Source of the DNA: Plasmodium malariae
Taxonomy: Eukaryota > Apicomplexa > Aconoidasida > Haemosporida > Plasmodiidae
Length of the DNA stretch: 64,000 nucleotides
Direction: 5' to 3'
NCBI RefSeq assembly: GCF_900090045.1
Contig: NC_041782.1
Coordinates: forward strand, 1,361,001 to 1,425,000
The notes below the pieces were generated by a model. It did not search any database and was not told the origin of the DNA. It saw nothing but the letters and a program-made list of their open reading frames with translations. Both the position numbers and the translations under genes were made by a program. This document shows, one piece after another, positions 57,587 to 64,000 of this stretch (position 1 is its first letter; the number at the start of each line of letters is the position of its first letter).

Positions 57587-57923
57587 AAGAAAATTTGGAA
57601 AATGAAGAAAACACAACATAACATTTTTAATTATTTTTAATCGCAAAATGTGAAGAGGTATGAAAAGTGAAAATGGAAAAAATTTTGACCAAGAAAAAAA
57701 AAAAAAAAAATTAACATAAACGTTTGTCGGAATAATATCATACGGACTGAAAAGGAGGTTAGTATAAAACCATAATTATAAATTAAAATAAAAATGAAAA
57801 TTATATTAAATAAAAAAAAAAAAAAAAAAAAAAAGTATCACATACAAAGAATTATTCCATTTTGCGGGAGAGCAAATATATATACTTGTATATGCACACA
57901 TAAGTAAGCGTATCTATCAAATA

Positions 57924-57961
<38 letters not shown>

Positions 57962-57974
57962 TCAAATGATCATG
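57587..57974. other. Short convergent spacer
   Basis: Poly-A-rich DNA between the PSMD9 and CPSF160 stops, containing three poly-A runs of about 17-34 bases. It must hold both polyadenylation sites. No coding signal. Confidence 0.7.
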
Positions 57975-59941
57975 TTATAGAAAGCTGCACAAATTTTCTA
58001 TGTCTAACATGAAATTCTCGAAAGTTCCAAATTTGCAGTTCAATTTTTTAGCAATCCTGTGCAAAAATATCACCATGTAAGGAAAATATGAAAAGGTGTG
58101 GGGGCATTTAAGCACACATGAAAAAAATATTTAAAAATAATATAAAAAGCAACGAATTAGGAAATATGAAGGACAATTATAAGGACTACAAGAAAGAGCA
58201 AATGCGCTAGATTAAAAAAAAAAAAAAAATTAATAATGTATAACTTTTTTATTATATTTACTTACCATTTCGCATAAATGTACGTTTTAAACTGCTTTTC
58301 AAAAGGCATGTAAAAAAACATTTTAAACAACTCTCCATCCACAATACCTTTACAACATTTTGAAGCAAAACTGATTTTATATTCTCTATAAGAACTATGA
58401 CTTAAATTTCCAATAGATGATATGTTATCATTTAAGGCTATTTCAATACATAAAGCTCTCTTAAAATTTGCAAAGTTCGAAAAGGGAATTAGGGCGCAAA
58501 TGGACCCTTCACTTGATGCACATAGAATGCTGTCATTTTTTCTCAAAATCCCATCTCGACTTTCCACTCTGAGAAGAAAATGTTAATATGCAATTTGGAA
58601 ACACGGGTTAATATGGGACGACACATATACATGCAAATGTATATATATGTATGTATATATGTACATGCACACATAGTTTATTCGCGCGCATATTGTCCTT
58701 TTATTTGATTTTTGCTAACTCTTCAATTAAGTTGGTTAACGAAGCCGATAACATTTTGTTAACAACACTCCCGTGATTGAACTGTGATACCATCTGAATT
58801 TTAATAAAACAGAAGATATATGTTTATATATACATGAACATGTACATATGAAATCTTTTTCAAAGGGGTAATTTACCGATAGCTTAAAGGAGTCTTCATC
58901 GTTGTATCTGATGTTCGACCTTCGAAGAAAAAAATTGAAAATGAGAAGCGTGTGTACACAGGAATATATATATAAGTATTCACACACGCACATATATATA
59001 TATATATATATATATACTCACGAACATGCGCGCATATATTGAGTGTCTCCTCATAGCACGCCCTTCATGTGATGAGGTGGACAAAAATGCATATACGTAT
59101 GTACTCTTTTTTTTCTTTTTACTTTTGTAACACAAGGAAGTTAGATTCCATATCAGAAACTAAGAAATGACTTTTCGATAAGGCACAAACAGATCTAATA
59201 AAAGAGAAAGTGCAAAAATAATTATTGTCATGAATGTAGGAATACGAATAACATGTACATAAATAATGCGTCACTTGCATATTGAGATATGTTAAAATGT
59301 TCACTTACGTGCACCAAACGTTGGAATAGTCTCTACAAACTTCGTTCAAAATAGACTAAAATTGGGGAAGGTACATGATAGAAAAATATTAAGAAATGTA
59401 TCTGAACTTGTTGTATGCACGTGTATATAATTTGGCGATGTGCAAAAAATACATGTGCACGTATATATTGTTATCCTTTCACTTTTTTAATAATATTGAC
59501 TAAATTATAGCCAACACATTTAGTATAAGACGTATAATCTTTAATTACGTTGTTAAAGTCGTAAGATAATATTGTCACTGATGTCATGATATCTCCAACT
59601 ACGACATAATTTTCCCTGCAAAAAAAATTTTATATAAGCAAATATGTGTAAAATATTTCTACGGTTTCTACATGCACATGGATGTACATACATTAGAATG
59701 TACGTGCAATTTGTATATAAACATGTCTGGTATTTTTCCACTCACAAAACGTCGAGACTCATTATCCACGAGCTTGGCGTGAAGGAAGCTACCTCCAAAA
59801 TAGCGTCGTCCTTCTCTAGCTAATATGAAAAAGAAATTGATGGGGATGAATAAAATGAAAAGGAAAAAGATGACAAGTGTGCGGGCACGTGTGCAAATGT
59901 ATATGCACGTGTATGAGCATAAAAAAAAAGAAAAAAAAAAA

Positions 59942-60000
<59 letters not shown>

Positions 60001-63000
60001 CGTACATACACACACATAAATACACACATGCATGACAGAACGCCAAAACTCTACACAGCTTAATTCTTACAATGGCGTTGTTCGAATAATCCATATATTT
60101 TTCCAGGTTTATTAAGAAGTTGCTCATATCAAGGACAATGACCTGTAAGAGGGGGTGAAAAAAATAAGGCATTGATAAAACTATGAGCAAATGGTTATAA
60201 AATAGTAACATACTATCGTATTTTATTTTTTGAATGCATTCTGCGACATATTATACCTCTAAGCTTCGCTTAAACAGTGGCAGTACATGCGCGCATACCC
60301 ACACACGAGTATATCCCCATAAGTGTATATACAAACACGATCATACCCACACACGAGTATATCCCCATAAGTGTATATACAAACACGATCATACCCACAC
60401 ACGAGTATATCCCCATAAGAGTATATACAAACACGAGCATACACACACACGAGTATATCCCCATAAGAGTATATACAAACACGAGCATACACACACACGA
60501 GTATATCCCCATAAGAGTATATACAAACACGAGCATACACACACACGAGTATATCCCCATAAGAGTATATACAAACACGAGCATACACACACACAAGCAT
60601 ATTACCGTATTGTTGACAGCCGCTATCAACTTGTCGTAGAACTGCTTCAAGTGCGTGATACCACCGCAGTTAACATTGTAGGTGTATATATGCTTGATTT
60701 CAAAAATGTTAACCTTCTTTTTAGCAATAAAAACGTAGATATGGCCAGAAGAAGGCTCCGTAATTCTTTCATTAATGTTTGCAGTACCAACACAAATAAA
60801 TGTATTGACGGTATTATTAGCATATACATCTTTGTTTACCTCATATATACATATACTGGAAACGCTATATTTGGAGGGAATTATATACGTATATTTGACT
60901 GAATTTTGAAGTGGATCAAAAAAGCATACAATCTGTTTCATCATTTTATTTGTTTTATGTTTTTCTTCTAGAGGACAAGCAGTAATTAGTAAACCAGTTT
61001 CTGAGTGATAAGCTATTTTCTCGACTGTTCTATGGAATGGTATTTTTTGTAAAAATGTTTCTTTAATATCATTTAGGTGAGATATATATATCCGTTGACC
61101 ATCATAAAAAATAAAATAAAAATTGTTTTGATTTTTTTTTTTAAATGAACTAAAATTATGAAATGGATTTAAATAATTAAAATCATTAAAAAGATCAACT
61201 AGATATATATTTTTAATAGACAATTTAGATAATGATATTTTTTTTTTTAAATTTGAATATATGATCAATGGTTTTTCACAACACACAAAAAGGAAATTAT
61301 ATTTCTTTACAGAATGATTGTTCATATTTATATCCATTTTTTTTCTTTCAGTGAATACTTTTATGAACTTTTTAAATTTAATAGGCCCTTTACATACATT
61401 TATTTTTCTCTTATTTGTTAATGCAATTTTTTTACTTTTTATAATATATCTTTTTAGATATATTTTTTCATCAAATAATACATTCTGCATATTTTCAAAA
61501 TATGATGAGTCACTTGTGGACACATCATCCGACTTACTGCTGCACTTATCAGAATGCACATAATTTTCTTGCACGTACATATTGTCGCATTGTTCTTTTA
61601 GCTTTCTTTTGAATATGAGATTGAGCAGTCCCTTCTTATCAATTCTTCCGAGCCTGTTACGACTACTGCAGCGGCTCCTGCAATGCCTACTGCAATGCCT
61701 ACTGCTTGGGTTACCGATATGACTGCAGTCACCTCTACTGCTGTATCTTTTTGTTCCTTCAAGTAGGATTTCTTCACTTATACTATCTTTTCGATTGTAA
61801 CTTCCTGATCTGTTCAGACGATTTAAGTCCTTCTGAATATTGCTACTCTCTCTCTTCCTCTTGTTGGTAAAGCTTCGACAATATTCAAATTGTGCATGTG
61901 TATCCATACCACTATTGTCGTTTTGATTATCATCCTTTTCTAAGTCAACTACTCCTAATTCTTTTGAAAAATCATCGTTATTCGGATGGGGTTTTTTCCC
62001 CTTATTCTTTTTCTTTGCATCCATTCTCTGTCCCTCCATAGTTTCTGCGTAAACATTGTCACTAACATTATTACTATTACCACATCCATTATTATTATAG
62101 TCATTACCACTACAATTATTATTGCTACTGCTATTATTTTTACATCTGTTTCTATTCTTACCTCTGCTTTTATTACTACCACCATTATTATTACCACCAC
62201 TATTATTATTACCACTATTATTATTATCACCACTATTATTATTACCACCACTATTATTATTACCACCACTATTATTATTACCACCACTATTATTATTACC
62301 ACCACTATTATTATTACCACCACTATTATTATTACCACCACTATTATTATTACCACCACTATTATTATTACTACTGATACTGGTGTTATTCATTTTTATT
62401 TTAATTTTTTTTTTCTTCTTCTTCTTCCTTTTCTTTTGCTTTTTTTTCTCCTCTAGGAAGGAAGCCAAGTGGAAATCCTTTGCACACCTCTCGTCGTAAT
62501 TCCCATATGTTCGAATGGGCGTACAATAAACATGATTAATGCAGTCTACATTTGAACTTGAAGACACATTTAGAGAAGAATAATAATTATTAAATATATC
62601 TTTTTCCAAACCCAAGTTCTTTGTCTTATTGCCACTTGCTCTGCTTTTCTTTTTATACGTTTTTTCCTTTTCCTTTTCTTTTTCTTTTTTTTTAGTTCTT
62701 AATCTTTTAAACGTATAAAAATTAACAATATCGCTACCTGATGATTCATCAGAGGATAATCCATAAATTTGGAAAAATTGAAAAAAATAATTAGCCTTTT
62801 TAATATTAATTTTCATTTCTTTGCATTTCCCCCTCTTTCTTTTTTCTGCCTTTAAATAACGTGCAGATATATGTGGTATGTTTCTTCCTTTCTCTTGAGC
62901 GCACATTTCCTTCAGTCGCTTATTGCATTTTACGTTCTTCTTAATATGGTTATCACTCAACTGTTCTGATTTGTTAGCACTACGCCTTAAGGTGCCTTTC

Positions 63001-64000
63001 AACGTTCTAGCGGAAGCAGAGCGGTCTCTACTGCAGCAACCACTGCCATAGTCATCGCTTCGGCCATTATTACTGTTACTACTACCATCATTGTTACTAC
63101 TACCATCATTGTTACCATTACCATCATTGTTACTACTACCATTACTATTACCGGTACTATTACCACTACTATCATTGTTAGCAATCCCATTACTGCTACT
63201 CATTTGACTAAATCTCCCATTCGTGCCATTTTTATAATAATGCTGATCCGCGCTTACATTCCTGTTCAGTAAACAATCCATGCTTCTAAACAGCTCCGAT
63301 GTTACGTTGACGTTATAAAAGGAACTCGAATCGATGAGAAGCTCATCTTGAGTATTCTTCACGCATGCTTTATGCAAATGGTGCACATTTTTAAATGTTG
63401 AATTATAGAAATCAAAATATTTAAACACGTTTGTATAATTTTGCGATAAATATTTTAGTAATTTCCTTTTGCATTTTTTAATTTTCCTTTCTTTTTCTAT
63501 ATCTTCAGTTACTTTTATTTTGTAGCTAAACTTGTAATTTTCTTTACTGTTCAGGTTTTTACTACTGTATACATATTTCAAAGAAGCTTCTTTTTTTTTT
63601 AAAAATTCTTTATGTAATTTGAAAATATTGTTATCCTCTCTTTGTGCCTTATTATAACTACAAATCTGTTTACTCGTGTTGTATTTGTTATATCTCTTTC
63701 CGTTCATATTAGCATTTGTTCGAGTACCACTTGACTGGGAATATTCATTTTTAACTGAAATTTTTTTTGATGATAATTGTCCTACACTATTTTCACTATA
63801 TGTTATGATACCTCCATAACGCGACTTACTCTTGTCATGGATGGTTTTACCCTCATCAACAATATTATTTCCCCTCCTCTCCTTACTTTCAATATTATTG
63901 GTGTTACTACTACTGCGATTGTCATTCCTACTATTGTTATTGTTATTGTTGTTGATGTTGTTATTGTTATTGTTATTGTTGTTGATGTTGCTGCTGTGGT
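57975..64000 (-). CDS. CPSF160: Cleavage and polyadenylation specificity factor subunit 1 (CPSF160), 5' end beyond the window
   Basis: Ten exons join in phase: 60606-64000 (open to the right edge), 60071-60142, 59746-59819, 59483-59615, 59309-59355, 59123-59194, 58877-58919, 58741-58793, 58266-58568, 57975-58056. The product carries the C-terminal CPSF_A beta-propeller: VEKIAYHSETGLLITACPLE, GHIYVFIAKKKVNIF, VIVLDMSNFLINLEKY, NYVVVGDIMTSVTILSYDF and SHFLVSDMESNFLVLQK, then the KGIVDGELFKMFFYMPFEKQ helix and a final IAKKLNCKFGTFENFM, matching the human CPSF1 end (VLDGELL, AKKIG). CPSF160 is the scaffold of the nuclear pre-mRNA 3' processing complex. Large parasite-specific inserts lie N-terminal to this, including an N/S/G repeat at 62170-62370 and poly-Asn at the window edge. 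The in-frame sequence extends past the Met at 63707 to 64000, so that Met is internal. Confidence 0.93.
60290..60600. repeat. 48-bp minisatellite in CPSF160 intron 1 of the window
   Basis: About six copies of a 48-bp unit (containing ACGAGTATATCCCCATAAG) fill the intron between exons 60606-64000 and 60071-60142. Units vary at a few positions (GTG/GAG, GATCATACCC/GAGCATACAC). Because 48 is divisible by three, frames stay open on both strands, so naive ORFs of 113-222 codons and an apparent CPSF160 extension (CVCMLVFVYTLMGIYS repeats) run through it. The donor GTAATATG at 60605 and the acceptor CTTACAG at 60143 bound the intron. Confidence 0.9.
62165..62385 (-). repeat. 15-18-bp coding repeat (NNNSGG)n in CPSF160
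   Basis: A short unit (plus-strand ATTATTATTACCACCACT) repeats about eleven times and encodes NNSGGN in the CPSF160 N-terminal insert, with one GDN and one deletion variant. Poly-Ile and poly-Val frames in other registers are shadows. Confidence 0.9.
63895..64000 (-). repeat. Poly-asparagine tract in CPSF160 at the window edge
   Basis: Plus-strand TTATTGTTGTTG-type triplets encode a run of Asn with occasional Ile and Ser on the minus strand. They continue the CPSF160 frame without a stop to the right end, so the gene's N-terminal part lies outside the window. Confidence 0.85.

Noticed and set aside
60290..60600. Resemblance to a CRISPR array
   Set aside because: The repeats are direct and contiguous with no unique spacers, in a eukaryotic intron.
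60234..60902. ORFs of 113-222 codons on both strands near 60.2-60.9 kb
   Set aside because: They are frames through the 48-bp minisatellite and antisense of CPSF160 exons; the period divisible by three keeps them open.
61955..62500. Poly-Val/Ile, Thr/Ile and Leu-rich ORFs around 62.0-62.5 kb
   Set aside because: Shadows of the NNNSGG coding repeat of CPSF160 in other registers.

Overview
The window is a nuclear chromosome segment of a malaria parasite (Plasmodium). It is very AT-rich, with intergenic poly-A/T, TA and CA/GT tracts, asparagine- and serine-rich low-complexity insertions in otherwise conserved proteins, and short GT..AG introns. The base composition and insert style suggest a non-falciparum species of the P. 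malariae / P. ovale kind, but I cannot name the species. No bacterial, viral, organellar, mobile-element or subtelomeric multigene-family sequence was seen.

Layout, left to right. 1-2.8 kb is gene-poor DNA with short tandem repeats. 2.8-5.95 kb (+) encodes an Integrator subunit 11-type metallo-beta-lactamase/beta-CASP RNA endonuclease. 6.9-22.1 kb (-) is one giant ORF of about 5,060 codons, probably a helical-repeat scaffold of unknown function. 22.1-25.5 kb is mostly intergenic but holds a small two-exon gene (-). 25.5-30.8 kb (+) is a gene of about 17 exons whose spliced product resembles CCDC112/CCDC148-type coiled-coil proteins. 32.4-36.0 kb (+) is a spliced gene with a poly-serine tract, followed by about 147 uninterrupted AGT triplets. 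38.2-45.5 kb (-) is RPB1, the largest subunit of RNA polymerase II. 45.5-49.5 kb contains several small exon-like segments; the best is a three-exon gene (+) that overlaps the 3' end of the next gene. 49.5-50.7 kb (-) is a mitochondrial-type stomatin-like protein. 52.0-53.2 kb (-) holds a signal-peptide protein and a further open segment. 54.0-55.9 kb (-) is a helical-repeat, probably mitochondrial, protein. 56.9-57.6 kb (+) is the proteasome assembly chaperone PSMD9/Nas2. 58.0 kb to the right edge (-) is CPSF160, in ten exons and running off the window.

Functionally, three of the large genes act on the same process: RPB1 makes the transcript, CPSF160 is the scaffold of the pre-mRNA cleavage/polyadenylation factor, and the INTS11-like enzyme is the nuclease family that cleaves nascent Pol II RNA. 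The other genes (proteasome assembly, mitochondrial membrane organisation, probable organellar RNA metabolism, secretion) are unrelated housekeeping functions. I see no dedicated new defence or mobile system. The less obvious content is a set of small or multi-exon genes that single-ORF scanning misses (24.1, 25.5-30.8, 49.0-49.5 and 52.0-52.4 kb, plus the extra exons of CPSF160 and of the 54-kb gene) and some striking repeats (AGT array at 36.0-36.5 kb; 48-bp minisatellite inside a CPSF160 intron).

All exon models were joined by eye from splice consensus and reading phase and were not checked against transcripts or homologue alignments.
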